From: Amycolatopsis azurea DSM 43854
Lineage (GTDB): Bacteria; Actinomycetota; Actinomycetes; Mycobacteriales; Pseudonocardiaceae
Length of the DNA stretch: 64,000 nucleotides
Assembly: GCF_001995215.1 (NCBI RefSeq)
Contig: NZ_MUXN01000001.1
Location: forward strand, 247,672-311,671
Direction of reading: 5' to 3'
Positions within the stretch are counted from its first letter, which is position 1; the number at the start of each line of letters is the position of its first letter. Below are positions 63,935 to 64,000 of this stretch, piece by piece. The position numbers were made by a program, and so were the translations under genes. A model generated the notes under the pieces. It had not been told where the DNA came from. It saw only the letters and a list, made by a program, of their open reading frames with translations, and did no database searches.

Positions 63935-64000
63935 ATGACTTCTCGGGTGAAACACGACAGCCCCGAATTCGCCGCCATCGCCGAGCAGGGCACGATCCTG
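63935..64000 (+). CDS. 5' end of an unidentified gene, cut by the window edge
   Basis: An open frame from ATG 63935 (or GTG 63947) to the end of the window, coding TSRVKHDSPEFAAIAEQ. It diverges from pspC with a 117-bp gap. Too little is present to name it. Confidence 0.4.
   Translation, partial: MTSRVKHDSPEFAAIAEQGTIL

Overview
The window is about 70% GC. It carries GTG and TTG starts, a GroEL ending in the GGM-rich tail of actinobacterial GroEL2, a SARP/AfsR regulator, a DasR regulator with its dre operator, a mycothiol-dependent-isomerase-family protein and ectABCD. Together these point to a filamentous actinobacterium of the Pseudonocardiales, most likely Amycolatopsis or a close relative; the genus is an inference. 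I see no rRNA, tRNA, insertion sequence, phage module, CRISPR array or biosynthetic gene cluster.

Left part (1-30 kb) is mostly stress and housekeeping accessory functions. It opens with a MarR/dioxygenase/esterase module resembling the quinone-responsive MhqR-MhqO-MhqD set, followed by a dipeptidase, LapA-like, AraC, FMN/F420-binding and mycothiol-isomerase-family genes. Next come an Abi-alpha/DUF445 pair, a 990-residue patatin-like protein, the ectoine/hydroxyectoine operon ectABCD closed by a strong terminator, and an orphan AfsR/SARP regulator. Then there is an MmpS-like membrane protein, a two-gene unit with a degenerate nucleotidyltransferase fold (DUF6932), an ArfA/OmpATb-like envelope protein, a GDSL esterase, and an aminosugar module (NagK-like kinase, SIS isomerase, divergent DasR with a dre site between them). 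An MFS exporter and a PLP-dependent dehydratase complete this part.

Right part (30.5-61.5 kb) keeps the gene order of the Mycobacterium tuberculosis Rv0414c-Rv0440 region with insertions: thiE<>thiOSG, thiD-thiC, def, DUF3263/LytR_C, a CDC48-type ATPase, pssA, psd, moeA and groEL2. Two TPP riboswitches control thiOSG and thiC-thiD, and there are two thiD paralogues. Inserted genes include a BacNav-type voltage-gated channel, a QorA/HxlR pair, a secreted PI-PLC-like protein, a secreted alkaline-phosphatase-superfamily protein, a secreted GH15 protein, a nitroreductase/TetR pair, an ArsR/MFS operon, tandem AIM24 proteins, a cold-shock protein and a Ser/Thr kinase with an unusual HLD motif. groEL has two CIRCE elements. 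The end of the window holds a 548-residue protein of unknown function and a PspC protein.

The most striking structure is outside the genes. At least four families of long, almost perfect palindromes recur, and most sit exactly between the 3' ends of convergent genes. Copies of two families differ by paired changes on both arms, which is the signature of selection on hairpin structure. Two 30-bp-period arrays, a diverged inverted repeat pair about 44 kb apart, a DnaA-box cluster and a short GTCC-N5-GGAC motif embedded in genes at the cost of rare codons add to this. I regard these elements as the best candidate in this window for something undescribed.
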